A DNA stretch of 64,000 nucleotides. It comes from Anniella stebbinsi. Taxonomy: Eukaryota > Chordata > Lepidosauria > Squamata > Anniellidae. The notes beneath the pieces are model-generated. The model made no database searches. It was not told the origin of the DNA and was given only the letters and a program-made list of their open reading frames with translations. The DNA is taken from NCBI GenBank assembly GCA_029215795.1, contig JARDYH010000004.1, forward strand, positions 32,616,001 through 32,680,000, in the 5' to 3' direction. Made by a program: the position numbers and the translations under genes. Each line of letters begins with the position of its first letter. Position 1 is the first letter of the stretch. Positions 51,149 to 63,717 of this stretch are shown here, piece after piece.

Positions 51149-52245
51149 AAACACAAGTGGAACCTGCAACAAAGTTCTGCTGTGTGGTGTGTTCCTTTTC
51201 AGTGTTCCAATCAGCCAGCTGTGACCTCCTTCATGCTACAGCGGTCCATTTCCCCTCCCAATTGGTCTTCCTCCCCCCAACATCAGCTTTTCATAACTAC
51301 TGATCATGCTCAATCCTCATTGAGCTGTTTTAGGGATCCCTCCCTCCCATTTCAGAGATTTTTTAAAACATGATTTTGGGGGGATACTTCTGCAAAACTT
51401 GGGGTTCCCCCAAATCTGCTGATACTGATGTCTTGTGTGTGGATGGTGCCATTTTGATGAAAGGATCCATTCTCACCCCTTAACCGTCTTTAGGGCAGGC
51501 TCACTCATTTATTGCATGTTCATAGACAGAATGCTGACTGGATTCCTTGTGGTTCAGAAATTACATATGAAAACATATAAGTTGTATTTACTGCAGGTTC
51601 CATCATTCAATTGTGAGTTGTATCTTCCTCTCTCCCTCATATTTATTTTATCCCTACTTTATGCAAAAAATATCACCTTCAGTCCTGCCCACCCCTGGAA
51701 TTTGGCCCTCGAGTGCTTCTCCGAAATGGAATTTGGCCCGTCGGGCACATGAACAATTTACTACTGTCTTCCAAACCTATAGTGATGGTTAATTTTTTCC
51801 AACCTGCCTTCATTGTAAATGAAGACCCTTTGTTTAACAATTCTATGTAGGTCCACTTAAGTATTTTCTTTTAATCTACAGTGGTAAAATTTAAGAGTAC
51901 TATTGAATAAGATATTTTATCTCTAGGATTCATATCACCAAAGTACACATAAAAAGCCTACATTACAGAAACTCCCTTACTATAAAAGCCAATCAAAACA
52001 CCACGTTTACCCCCAAAGGATTCTTGATGAAAGCTCTTCATTAACCCAGACCATTTTAAAGTGAAATGGGAAAGCTTTAAAGCTTCAATTTATAAATGAC
52101 CTACATAGTCTCTGGTGGCTGTTCATCATCACTTAGGTAGGAACACACACTGGGGAATATGTGGTAAGTATAGTGCTTTGCCGAAACTGCACCTGCCCTT
52201 TCATGGCCTCTTCATTTCCCTGGGAAAGAGGCAGTGGGGGGGGTG
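51149..52245. other. Intergenic stretch with nothing recognised
   Basis: No repeat that I can name; open frames are short and without family. Confidence 0.4.
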
Positions 52246-52249
52246 CCTC

Positions 52250-52432
52250 TTTCACAGGGATGTTGAGAACTCTGGAGAAATTTCTTAGGCTGCAGGGCTT
52301 CAGTGCTTAACTTCCTATAAGGTGGTGGCTGAGAAGTTTGTGTGTGCTCTTTATTTTACCATTTTCATCCTATTCTGTCCTTGTAGCTTCTCTGGCTGCT
52401 TGGGCTTTCTGAAAAGCCCTCTTGAGGCAAGG

Positions 52433-52463
<31 letters not shown>

Positions 52464-52770
52464 CTTCTTCTTCTTCTTCTTCTTCTCTTAACAATGACAA
52501 AACTAAAACCCAAATGCCTCACTCAGCTTTCAGGCACTCAGCAGTCAGCACCACTGGAAAGCCCCAAGGGAGGAAGTCCTGGCTGTCCTGTAGGGGGCAT
52601 TTCAGAAAGCCCAAGCAGCTGGATTGGCTACAAGGACAGAAGGGGATAAAAATGGTAAAACTAAGAGCACACACGTACCCCCTCATCCACCTCCTTATAG
52701 TAAGGTAAACACTGAAATCAAACACACTGAGAAATTTCTCTGAAATCCTCACCCCTTCCCGCAATTTTGG
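52250..52770. mobile_element. Large foldback element with (TTC)n in the loop
   Basis: The core arms 52314-52413 and 52600-52700 are inverted copies; both translate to nearly the same nonsense peptide (VCALYFTIFILFCPC versus VCALSFTIFIPFCPC). Pairing continues outward (GAGAAATTTCTTAG at about 52275 versus CTGAGAAATTTCTC at about 52728). The (TTC)n tract at 52436-52486 lies in the spacer. Confidence 0.8.
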
Positions 52771-53420
52771 GTGCAATCCCTCTGACAAATGGTCAAAAAT
52801 AAACAGATCGAAAAATTTGGCACAGTACTAGTTAAGTATTATTAAGTTTCAACACTTCTTCCTCATCATTGTGTGCTGTGATGATGGATCTTAAAGGAAC
52901 TTCCTTTTTTTAAAAAAGCTATCAGGATGTTCAAGTTCTTTTGAAACTACTTCTTAAAGCCATCTATCCTCATTTTGGTGTTGTGAGCTGAATGGTGCTG
53001 AATATCTATGGTGCTGAATATCAGCAAGCATGTGTAATGCCAAAAATGTAATTTGAGCAACTAGGAGAATGAAGTTGGGCTAAATATGTCATTTACATTA
53101 TTTGTCTTTCATTAATAAAATATTGTTTTAAAACCACATTAAAGGGTATATTTCATGCTAATGGATCTTGAGAGTCCTCCCTAAAGTCTGGACTGGTAAT
53201 TCTAACCTATATCAGTAACTGTGAAAACAAACAAATTAATTATCCAAAAAAAAAAAAGCAGGTTCCCTTGTGAATGTAAACAAATTTAGAATTTATCCAG
53301 AACCTATCAGCTGCCTCTGATCTTACAAATACTTTCATGTTTTAAGTATCACTACTTTACTTTAGTTCAATTTTCCACCTGCATAACTTTGTTTATTCTG
53401 TTCTTATTTCATTTAGCTAC
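52771..53420. other. AT-rich intergenic stretch
   Basis: Nothing recognised; A-run at about 53248. Confidence 0.4.
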
Positions 53421-53520
53421 TCTACCACGTTGGCTAAGCAACTGAGCTGTGAATCAGGAAGCCCTTGGTTTAAATCTCACCTCTGCCATGAACTGACAAG
53501 GTGGCAAATAGTTGATGGAG
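53421..53520 (+). mobile_element. tRNA-derived SINE head fragment
   Basis: GTTGGCTAAGCAACTGAGCT, AATCAGGAAGCCCTTGGTTT then AAATCTCACCTCTGCCATGA: a SINE head with a decayed B-box. Confidence 0.5.
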
Positions 53521-54273
53521 TCCATTTTGCAGTGAACGATTTCATATAATCCACTGGCTGACAGCAGAACAAATTCAATATATTTCTGTGAGACTCTGTA
53601 AATGTCATTTTGCTGTACTTTTTTTAGGCAGGGGCTGAGAAAGTATTTACTGATTCACCCTTCTTGCTCAGACAAAAAATGGAAAAAGAAGTGATCTTGC
53701 TCTCATTAGCAATTAGACAGTGAAAACAGAGGTGAAGACCACAGTTCTAAACACATTTGCTAGAGAGGAAGCTCCATTAAATATAGGAATCAACTGTATG
53801 AAGAGTTACCATTCTCAGTTTATAATGATTGTGTACTTTGAATCTCCCCCTGGCCAAAGAAGCACAGAGAATATTCCAGCTCCTTCCTACTGATTGCATA
53901 GAACACAATGGTAGATTGAGGTGGTAGCATATGGAATGTACCACTTCAAACTGCAGATGTGTTTGTGTTTAGTGGTGGTAGTGGTGGGGAATTACTGCTC
54001 ACCCACTTAAAAAGTTCCCTGCATGTAGTAAATTTTCAAATCATTTGGGTGGGGTTAGGGTTTGAGGACCATTCAAATTATAACCCCTACTTGTATTCTT
54101 AAATTAGACGAGTCTAGAATTCTATCATCTCAGCTCCTCACCACATTCTGTATAAGGTGTAGATGATCTCTAAGAGTGGAGCTATGGAATTCCTGATACT
54201 TAAGAGTGATTTGTCAAATTTGACAAGTGGCATGTGCACTTTGTACTTTATTTTCTACACCCAAGTACAAAAT

Positions 54274-54307
<34 letters not shown>

Positions 54308-56104
54308 TCAAAGGAGTTAGTTGGTCATCCCTTTTCGGCTGCTTTCCTGTGACCAATTGTCATGAAACACACTTCATTGGAAAGCTCTTGAAATGCAGAT
54401 TCCATGAATAATAAAAGACACCTACAGTTTAAATAAGAGACACCTATAGTTAAAAGTAACCCAGTCAAAGTTATCGTTCAGAAAGTACATATCTAGGTGT
54501 TAAATTTAGCAAAATAACATTTAAAAGTCTCAGTACACTTTTAGTTAAGTTAAACATTTTGTTAGATTTGGTTTCCAACTGGTAGGATGAAAAATCAGTG
54601 CCATGCCTCCAAAGAAATATCAGATAGGAGTCGCTCTCATTTTGATGATGGTGATTTTTTTATTATTACATTGGTTCCAAGTGTGCCAGAAGTAATGTTA
54701 CAGGATCATTGACATTGTTCTACTTAGATTATACCTACTTCTTTATGTATTCTTTTTAAAAAATTCAGGTTTGGGGTCAGATTTTAGATACATTGTCCTT
54801 CTCAGCAGATTTTCTAGAACTATATTTTAAAATGTTAATGTGGCAAGATACTGAGATGCATTTTAATTGAACTGTATTTCTGGATGCATTCTGTCATTTC
54901 CAAGCCAACATAATTTTAAAAAATCCCATCATCAAAGCCAAACCCCACCACAGAAGGCTAATTTTCTGCTGGGACCTGGTGTGTTTTTCAAACCCTGCCC
55001 TCTGCAGTATTATGAACATTTTCTGCTTCACTAGCTAGTCAGATAGGCAGCAAATGGTGTCAGCTCTAGGTCAAAGGATATGAAAGATGCCTCATGCTGC
55101 CTCCCAGTAAGGTAGGGTTGTTGCATTGATCTTCATGTAATTGAAGACATTAGTAGGATAGAAAATAATCCAAATGGGTTTCACTAAAGAAGGGGAGATT
55201 TTGTTATCATCCAGAGATCTGGTGATCAGAGAGTTGGGGAAAGAGGAAGTCGCAAATGCAGAAACAATAGGATTGAAGATATGGATTCAAACCATTTTTG
55301 AAGACTTTTTTTTCAGGAGCACTAGAAGACAACTTCATATACATTCAGTCAACTCATTTCAAGAATAAGACCTTTAAAAAAGAAATTGGAATTGAAATAA
55401 ACTGAAATTTAAGTTACCTGAAAAGTAAAGAGCATATTATAAGTGGGAGAAATCTGATGAAAAGTTGTTTTTAAAAGAATATAAAATAAAATGTTAAGAC
55501 TGCAATTCTGTGGTCCCTGTGAGGGGGATTCCCCCCACCCATCCAAGGATAGAAAAGGAGGTCCACCCTTAGAGGAGGAAATATAACCTCAGATTCCCCC
55601 ACTCCTAGCCCTTACAGATGGTTGTCCATCACTTACTTTCCGGCTGTTGGAGCTTCAATTTTGGGAGATGTAAAAAAGGTCCCCAACTATGCCCCAATCA
55701 TGCCCCAACACTGGGGGTCCAGCAGGGCTATAGATTTCTTGGAGGTCTTTGAGATCAAGATTAGGAATGCCCTGTTATACTTTTCCTCCAGAAAACAGAC
55801 CAACCTAATTCAATAACATCGCCTCATCAGAGATTTGGCACATCATTCTAAGGATTGATTGCTATATAACATTGATGGCCCAGGCAATGCCCACATTGGT
55901 GTTTAGCAATAACAATATTGCTTCTGGATGAATTTCCTTACACTGCTCAACACATAGATCAGATTTAAAAATCTTTTTTGAAATAGGGGCATATTGACCA
56001 GGAGTATTAAAACTTTAGTGGAAGTTGGAAATAGTCCCTTCCATGATATCCAAGGCTATTCATGGCTGCTAGTCATTATGGTTAAATATTACTCCCAGTA
56101 TCAG
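53521..56104. other. Long repeat-poor intergenic stretch
   Basis: About 2.6 kb. An (AT)n microsatellite lies at 54277-54304. Otherwise no transposon or coding frame that I can support. Confidence 0.4.
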
Positions 56105-56272
56105 AGTATTCCACTCAACACCAGTTGCTGGGGGACATGAGCAGGAGAGTGCTATACACACATGTCCTTCTTGTGGGCTTCTCATAGGCATCTGCTTGGG
56201 CACTGTGGGAATAGAAAGATGGACTAGATAGGTTTTGGTTGGATCCAGCAGGGACTTGTGTTCTTATGATGA
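56105..56272 (+). mobile_element. CR1 3' end
   Basis: CACCAGTTGCTGGGGGACAT, CTTCTTGTGGGCTTCTCATA, AGATGGACTAGATAGGTTTT and TTGTGTTCTTATGATG. Confidence 0.85.
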
Positions 56273-57060
56273 CCTAAATAGGAACATCTGAATTCTGAAC
56301 CTTGATTTGTACTGCCACATTTATTTTCAAATCTCATAGTTATAGATGTAGCAACTATTGCTGTGCAGAGCTGATGGGAAAAGCAACTACACAAAGGGAC
56401 AGATTTGATGTTGCCTCTTATCTCAGAAATGATGCTGTCAGCATTGGCTCCTTCTGGGAGCTCCCAGAGCAGGATAACAGAAATGATGGTCTGTGTCGCA
56501 TAAAGCATGGAGATATAGCAAGGAAATAATTCCCCTTTGCTCTCAGCCCCTCATGACCTGCAATCTACATCTTCACAGCCCCTTTGGTTGTGTACACTTG
56601 GCTGTTAATCACAATAAAAGCCACATATAATATCAGATTACAGTGTGTCTTTGAGGTTGCATTGGGATGTCGTGTATCATTCATTCGTGTTACCAAATAG
56701 AGAAGTTGGAGATAGTTTTTGCTGCAAACATTTCATTCCCTTTCCCTTTCTTTCTTTACAAAAATAACATTTATATATTATTCCCCAAGACGATAAAAAG
56801 CATAGAATGAAAAGTACATGCAGTGCAGCATTATTTATACAAGCAGCCTGGAGGATATCCAAAATATCTGGATAATCGGGGGCCTGAATAAATGAATGGC
56901 ATCTAATAGAACTGTACGTTTTAGTTTGTTTATTTGATAAATTAAGCAGTGAATGCTGTAGTTGATAACTGGTGAGAGGCTGTGAATCAGTGAGGGAGAA
57001 GTTTAATCACTGGGTCAGTGATTTCCAGGAACTTTATTTGATGCTCTTGCAGAGATATTA
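56273..57060. other. Intergenic stretch with nothing recognised
   Basis: No repeat or coding frame that I can support. Confidence 0.4.
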
Positions 57061-57280
57061 GAAAGAATAAGAACGTAAGAACATAAGAATAGCCATGCTG
57101 GATCAGACCAATGGTCCATCTAGTCCAGCATTCTGTTCACACAGTGGCCAACCAACTAGGAACCCCCATGGAGGACGTGTTCCCCAGCATACTGTCTCTG
57201 ATACTGGAAGTAGCACATAGCTAAAGACTGGTAACTATTGATAGCCTTCTCCTCCAGCAATTTGTCTAACCCCCATCTAC
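57061..57280 (-). mobile_element. CR1 3' end (minus strand)
   Basis: GAACGTAAGAACATAAGAAT (reverse complement of the CR1 tail) followed by GCCATGCTGGATCAGACCAA, ending in TATTGATAGCCTTCTCCTCC, which encodes the last residues EEKAIN on the minus strand. Confidence 0.9.
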
Positions 57281-58442
57281 ATCACTAGAAAAGAAGAGCA
57301 GTGGTGAAGGGGAATCAAAGATTGCCTTTCCTTCAACAACAGCCCATGGGTTGTTGAAAAGTTGTTTTCTCTCCAACAGCTCATGCTTGCCTGAGATCAG
57401 AGAATGCAACAAGCTGAGGCCAGGCATTTATTATGGAAATTGTGCCTGGCACACGTCTGGCATATGCCATAAATTAAATAGCCCACTATGTCCTCAGACG
57501 CTAACTGGTGAACCACAGGAACCATAACCTTGCCTTCATCATATTGCATTATTTTTGCAATACACAAGTATTTGCTGATTTTGCAGAGGTTCAAGACTGG
57601 AGATGATGGGATAGTTGAGATCAAAGATGGAAAAGGGGGACATGAAGCAGGCTCTTTTTTCGCTGATAGGGTGGACGGAACAGATCTATTCGAGATTTCT
57701 GAATCAGTGTGTTTGTATTTATTCATAAACATGGTTCATGTCAAACTGTAGATACTTGGATAAAATGCAATTATGCAAGTAGCTTGTTTTAAATCTGATG
57801 GAAACTGGAACCTATCCTTGAAAAATCTTGATACATAGGGTTAGAATAAATGACAGTTCAGACACATATTGTCGCTTGTCTTTTTTACTAGTTCCCTTAT
57901 TTCTGATGTTTCGCAATTTTTTGTCATCACATTTTAAAATTTATCTTGGATTACGTGGAATTTAAGCATACACACACACGTTAGAACCTTAGATTGCAAC
58001 TCTCCACACTGGTTGCTTAAATTCCATTCCAGTGTGCAGACTTGCAATCTTATTCTTTTAAAAAATATCTACTATGTTTCTCAGGATTTGGAAGATAATC
58101 TCTGGAATCTGTTAAAGGGCTCTAGTGATCACATGTCATTGGGAATCAGAGTTCTTAAAAATGGATTGCAATAAAATTATCAGAGTACAATTGTGAAACA
58201 ATTCATTCAAAGCAATAAAGAACCTGTCTTTAAGTTCAATAATATCAAAATGTCACAGCGTTGCAGCATGAGTCACAGCACCTCACCCCAGAGCAGACTT
58301 TACTATCTTCAGAAAAATAGCAGGTAAGTCTGGCAGGAAATTTTGAAGAATTTTGCCACTATATAGAAGGCTGTAGCCTGCAATAAGAATTAGAAAATTT
58401 AACTTCTGTGTATTTGTGGGAAGGGGAAGGGGAAGCATATGG
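57281..58442. other. Intergenic stretch with nothing recognised
   Basis: Two overlapping open frames on opposite strands at 57397-57751 show no family resemblance. Confidence 0.4.
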
Positions 58443-58540
58443 GAAGAACTACTCTAGCCTTCCTCAACCCAGTGTATCCCAGTGAATTATGGGAGTTGCA
58501 GTCCATTGCATTGGAATACATCAGGTTGGGGCAAGGATGA
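58443..58540. mobile_element. Decayed MITE (family of 51004-51140)
   Basis: TAGCCTTCCTCAACCCAGTG, TTATGGGAGTTGCAGTCCAT, CATCAGGTTGGGGCAAGGAT. Confidence 0.6.
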
Positions 58541-59835
58541 ATTACTCCTTCGGCTAATCAGAGCCCAGATCATTGGCTTTCCTTCCTTTAATAGGTGAAT
58601 GTATACAGTAACAGTGGTTGATTTGGTGATCTTATTGCTCTTGCATTTTAAATAGAAGGATCCCTCTAAGTGATTTTTTTTATGAAGCTTTTAAAAAAAG
58701 CAATGTGTTCCTCATGATCAGTGAGAGCTATAAATGGTGAACTTCGGATGGCATTTCTGCTTGCCAGCCGTTGCTCAAGCAAGTTATCATCACACTTATG
58801 TGCATATATCCCTGTATAAACAGCAGCGCTTTGACAGTGACATGCAATTAGACAAAAAGGGAAATTGTCCAACAATAACAAGACTATCCTCTTCCCCTCC
58901 CCCCCACCTGTGCTTCCTGGTGGTGGTTATAGATTTAGATTGTGAAATAAAACTTTAATTCTTATAAAGCCCTGAAACAGACACAGGAGGGGCAAATATT
59001 TATTCTGCTACTGACCTTCTCCAGCAAATAGTGCATTACACTGTTATGGGGCTTATAGCTCTACACTTTAGGGAAGTGAGAAATCATTAAAAAAAAAGGT
59101 GAGAAAGGATTGAAGGGAAATGGCAGATTGCTCTGGGGGACTGTAATGAATTCTGCAAATGGCTGCACTCTGAAAAGCCATTATCACAGTGAATATGGCT
59201 AAATAAAACCCGTGGATTTTTAGAGTAACATCTGTCCAAACAAAGACAACCTTTCCCTGACTGTGATGCCAACATTCTTGTCTAGTCTACAGAGCTGGGG
59301 GGAAATGATGCATGCTTTGCTTTGAGCTTTAGGTGTAGAGTTGCATACATGCCTAGCATCTGGTTCTACATATGCAATTCTTGTTGCCATATCAGGACTG
59401 TGCATACAGCAATGAACACCTGGGCAGCACAGATTACCTTTCTGGGTGTGGTCATGGACCCTGCATTCGTATCTTCTTCTCCCCCTCAATGGATCAGCAC
59501 TGTCAGTGTCTAGCTACCTCTCTGCTGAGTAGGTCCATGGATGCAGTTCCCTGTGATTCTTTACTCACAACTGTTTACGGGTTCTTCAGATAACATTGTG
59601 GTCCTCCAGTTTTGCTCCTGTTTTCCCAGAGCCCTATCTCGCTTTTCTTTCAGAGCAGGGAAGATGGGGTATGATTTTTGAAAGCAAGAGAAAGGATATT
59701 TCCCCACTTGTGAAATTGGGATAGTCTGCTATAACACACTGCCACCTAGAGGTTATGTAACAGAAAAGCAGGAAGGGGAAAGCTCTTTGTGTAGAACTCG
59801 GATCTCAATTCTGTGACGAAACTGCAAGTTGATAG
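58541..59835. other. Repeat-poor intergenic stretch
   Basis: No repeat that I can name and no credible coding frame. Confidence 0.4.
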
Positions 59836-59839
59836 AGCG

Positions 59840-60140
59840 GATTAATAGCCTCATTTAGAAAAGCTCTATATGCTTTGTGTGCAGACGGTCCCAGGTTCAA
59901 TACCTGAAAGGATCAGTTCTGCCTTTACAGTCCTGGAAAGTTGCTACCTCACAGAATAGACATAGTCTATCCCACTTATCCTCCAAGGAACTCAACAAGC
60001 TGTATGCATTGTCTCTTCCAGTTCCATCCTCACCACAGGCTTGTGATATAGATAAGGCTCAAGGGTAGTGACTGACCCAGTGGTCTTTCCAACGGAGCGT
60101 GGATTTCATCTGGACTTCCTCAGTCCTAATCCAGCACTCT
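59840..60140. mobile_element. SINE fragments: tRNA-head (+) then MIR-like body (-)
   Basis: 59880-59952 has GTCCCAGGTTCAATACCTGA and CAGTCCTGGAAAGTTGCTAC in + orientation, the family of 20448. 59958-60140 (CATCCTCACCACAGGCTTGT, TCCAGCACTCTAACC) reads as a SINE on the minus strand. Confidence 0.5.
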
Positions 60141-60486
60141 AACCGGGGGGGGGGGGGGAGGAATTTCTTTCAGCCTGAAGGTTAAATTCAATTTCAGAGA
60201 ACTGCTTGGGATTGCATTCCAGGATTGGGTGGGGCCCAAGACAGAAGGAGTGAGGCCAAAATACAATAAACAACAGCATATTTTAGCTTAAAGGTCTTAC
60301 TGCCAGTAACTAAGCCTTAGCAGAGTCATTTCAGTCTTTTGGAAAGGGGAAAAGAACTGTAAAAAAGCTGGGAAACCACTGAATGATTGTTGGTTGTGGG
60401 GAAAGAGGTGCAGCAGGGGAAAGTGGCATGGCCTTCTGGAGAGTCCTGGAGGGCTGGGTTTGGGCCCCAGGCCTAAGGTTCTCTAC

Positions 60487-61423
60487 TAGGGATGTCAGAG
60501 GAATCCATTTGGGGGGTGGAGCTTGGGGTTCTTTTGCCGGCTCGGCCCCATGGGAGTCCGTCTTGCTTGTCCGTGATCTGGCCCAACTCGACACAGGTTA
60601 AGTCAAGTGAGCTTGGGACGTCTGCCATTGCTTTGTTGTGTGCAAGTGTCTGCTTCTCCCTCCCCGGAGAAGCATAAATGGCTCCTTTCCCCTCCTGGAA
60701 CCCCAGAGGGAAAAGCAGCCATTTACACACAGGGGTGGATGAACTCAGCTGCATCTGCCTTGGTGGATGCTCACCCCATTGCAAGCTTCTGGGGCTCGGC
60801 TTGCCCCAGCAAGCACTCAGCAGCTGCCCACTCCTCACACAAAAATTGTGCACCTACCTGCCTGTATCAATGGTGGCTGCCATAGATGCAATGGAGGGAA
60901 TTTCCGGAGCCTTTGTAAATTGCACACTCCCCCCTGCTGCATCAGTGATGGCCGTAAAGGCCCCATTAATGCAAGGAGAAATGCGCAAATGCTCCATTCG
61001 CGCCTTTACCCTTGCGTCAATGGGCCTTTACAGCTGTCATTGATGCAGTGAGGGAAAGTGTGCAATGTTGCCGCAAGGGGCGGGTGACTGCCAAGTGCTG
61101 TATGGACCTTGTGGGTGCTTGAGCAGGGTGTGTGCTTGCGCCAGGAGTGTCCAACTGGGTCGGGGTTGTAGATGCAGGGGGATCTGTCGGACTCCCAAAC
61201 CCAGCTGGGCACTCATGACAACCCTATGCACAGTGGCAGTAGGGTCACTAAATGGCTCCTTTTCCCTCTGGGATCCCAGGAAGGAAAAGGAGCCATTTGC
61301 ACCCAGTGCCTGCAAGTTCCAGTGGGGAGCCCTCAGTTCGGTATGCTATCACAACCCAAGCTGGGCTCAGGAGAAAACTGTCAAGCCCCAAGGGGGCTGA
61401 TTTCACCATGCTGGACATCCCTA
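60487..61423. mobile_element. 937-bp GC-rich foldback hAT-like element
   Basis: Ends TAGGGATGTC and GACATCCCTA are perfect inverted repeats. Inner sequence is also symmetrical: AAATGGCTCCTTTCCCCTCC at 60675 faces its counterpart at 61250-61300, and TTGTAAATTGCACACTCCCC at about 60914 faces AGTGTGCAATG at about 61057. Flanks TTCTCTAC and TTCCTCAC agree at 5 of 8 only. Many open frames on both strands result from its composition; none is a gene. Confidence 0.75.
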
Positions 61424-61965
61424 TTCCTCACCCCTACTCTAACCCTTACTCCACACTGACCTAATATAAGTCAGCTTCATATGTTCATTATTCTGCAGCC
61501 CTGCTTTATAGCCATATACCATCTATCTGCTCCACCAGCATCTCCCCCTGCCCAATAATATCAGAGTGCCTGTCAACAGAACATATGGTATCTGTGTTTA
61601 ACATTGAGGCCAAGTGACAGAGTCTTTTTAGGTTAACGTTTTCATTCTTTAGCCAAGCAACCCTTTGAACCTTTTATCCCACTCTATTAGCAGCTGATGG
61701 TGCGATGGGATCTTGAAGCATCTTAGAGAATGAGAGTGAGAGAGATGATTGTAGCATGGCAGGAGGTGGCAAAACAGGTGAGCAGAAGGCAAATACCAAT
61801 CTAAGCAATGAGATGCTTCATTTGGGCGTTTGTACACTGTGGCTTAAACTTGCCCAGACCTGGTTTACAGGACCTGTGCCATTTTTGCATCAGAATATTT
61901 GTCCTTTTAATTGCTGCAAAATAAATACATGATCAAGAATAAACCGTTATTTCGAAAATGTACCA
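61424..61965. other. Intergenic stretch with nothing recognised
   Basis: No repeat or coding frame that I can support. Confidence 0.4.
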
Positions 61966-61970
61966 ACAGT

Positions 61971-62310
61971 TAGGGATGCCGGTGAGATCTGTAATGGATT
62001 CAAATGAGGTCGGATTTCTTTGAATCTGAGCTGCAGATTTTGCAGCAGACCGGCTTTTTCTGAGTTGTGCAGATTCCGCAGACTTGTGGACCGTTTTTTT
62101 AAAAAAACTTTTGGGCAGGATTGGTACAAATTCTCACTTGCACTAATGTGCACTTGTGCTTTAGTGCAAATGCGTGTTACCATTCATGTGCATTTGTGCA
62201 CTTTTGCAAGTGGAATGCACATCCATTAAAAAAAAAATCTGATTTCATCAATGAGCGAAGATGGAACCAAAGACACCTGACAATCCACAAAACACAGATG
62301 GAACAGATTG
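61971..62310. mobile_element. Non-autonomous hAT-like transposon, copy 2 (opposite to 9099-9636)
   Basis: Starts TAGGGATGCCGG; GTAATGGATTCAAATGAGGT and AGACTTGTGGACCG match the reverse complement of the right part of the 9099 copy, and TGACAATCCACAAAACACAG matches its left part. The right end is degraded, somewhere in 62310-62323. Confidence 0.75.
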
Positions 62311-62785
62311 AACAACAGGCCTAAAAGAAAGAAAGTGAACTAGTATAACATAGTTGCTTTGAGCCAGGAGGTCTCTGTTTTGGATCCCATCTCCAAACCC
62401 AGCATCAGCACACAACTTTCTCAGGTAGTGGCCAGAACCACAGCACTCTGGCACCTGGCTGATGCCTGGCCTGGGTGTCCCTTTAAACAAATCTTTGCTC
62501 CAGACAGCTGGGATTGGGAGCTGCAATCACTTTCAATGTTTACTATGGAGCAATGGGCAGTCCCCAACTCTGCTGCTCTGCTTATGCAATTGATGTAGCA
62601 CTAGTGTAACCTATAGAGCAATGTTAATAGAGTATTCTGGGGAATCTCATCACATACACTATTGGCATTGTGCTAGTGGCTGCTTATGTTAGTACTACAT
62701 CAACGGCATAAGTGAAATGGCAGCCTTAGATACTGCCCATTGTGAGAAATTAAAATGGTGCCCCCTCCATTAGGATCCGGGAGCT

Positions 62786-62855
62786 ACCATTTCAATTTCC
62801 CATAGTGCCTTGTAGCAACACTACATTGAGAGCATTGTGGGAAATTGAAATGGAA
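62786..62855. repeat. Short hairpin
   Basis: CCATTTCAATTTCCCATAGT and CATTGTGGGAAATTGAAATGG pair around about 28 bases; probably the inner part of an unnamed hairpin MITE. Confidence 0.6.
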
Positions 62856-62868
62856 GAAACATTGCCCT

Positions 62869-63068
62869 AATTTCAGTGTGGCTGTGAATCCATTCTGGGT
62901 TTCAGGGAGAACCAACCACAACTCTAAAGCCACTATCCGAGGTGCTGAATCTATTTTATGGCTGGGGTTCTGCACCTTGGATAGCTCCTTTAGAGTTCTG
63001 GTTGGTTCTGACTAAAACCCAGTATGGATTCACAGCCCCACTGAAATCAGAGCCACCAGCCTCCACTG
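62869..63068. mobile_element. Palindromic hAT MITE, second copy (left end incomplete)
   Basis: ATTTCAGTGTGGCTGTGAAT faces ATTCACAGCCCCACTGAAAT; right end CCACCAGCCTCCACTG. Family of 42494-42659. Confidence 0.75.
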
Positions 63069-63169
63069 GCCCTGCTTCTGCCTACCATTGCTGCCAAGTG
63101 AGCCTACAGGGTGGACACTGACATAGGAGGGGGCCCACTAGAGGACTGCTTGCAGTAGGTCCTCAAACC

Positions 63170-63335
63170 TGCAGCCAACCCAGCTCACATCAGTCACAAA
63201 ATCACCAAGTAGCCTTTGGCAGTCTGCTCTTCTCTCAACCTTGGCCCTCTCATACGGGGATAATTGTATTGTAAGGCATTCTGATCATTTATTTGAAGGG
63301 TGGGGTATAAATCTTATAATAAAGCACTTTGGATA
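63170..63335 (+). mobile_element. SINE tail fragment
   Basis: TTGAAGGGTGGGGTATAAAT then AATAAAG, with CAGTCACAAAATCACC upstream, resembles the tail of the tRNA-SINE family at 33343. Confidence 0.4.
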
Positions 63336-63536
63336 CCTGCAATGCATTATGTAAACCCCAGACATTCTAAACATAAAAGTCTATGCTGTGCCAAAAGGTT
63401 TGTTGGTGTCAGTAGGGGTGGATGATTTGCTAACCCTCCACTTCATATGTTGCTTTTTCATGGGTTTTTGTTGTTGTTGTTGCTTTTATCATGGTATTTT
63501 ATTGCACAATGTTCATGGTGACATTTCACAGACATA

Positions 63537-63717
63537 TAGTGGAGGCTGGTGGCACTGATGTCAGTGGGCTGGTGAATCCACTCAAAGTCTCAGTCAGAAC
63601 TCTAAAGGAGCTACCCAAAGTGTGAGCACCTAAACTCCTTTGGAGTTCTGACTAAAACCTGGAGCGGATCCACCACCCCACTGACATCGGAGCCACCAGC
63701 CTCCATTGCCTCCATTG
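63537..63717. mobile_element. Palindromic hAT MITE, third copy
   Basis: TAGTGGAGGCTGGTGGCACT faces GAGCCACCAGCCTCCATTG. The flanks CAGACATA (63529-63536) and CAGAGACAT (63718-63726) agree if a two-base insertion is allowed. Confidence 0.75.

Noticed and set aside
52322..52708. A 128-residue frame with poly-Ser, and similar frame on the other strand
   Set aside because: Both come from the arms of one foldback element plus the (TTC)n tract. The similarity of the two peptides is the inverted repeat itself.
54277..54304. (AT)n tract as an origin or cruciform element
   Set aside because: An ordinary dinucleotide microsatellite with no accompanying structure.
57397..57751. Opposed 111- and 73-residue frames, considered as a processed pseudogene
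   Set aside because: No recognisable protein, poly(A) tract or duplication.
60473..61464. A cluster of 90-126-residue frames on both strands
   Set aside because: They overlap each other in many frames inside a GC-rich hairpin transposon. None has domain similarity or splice context.
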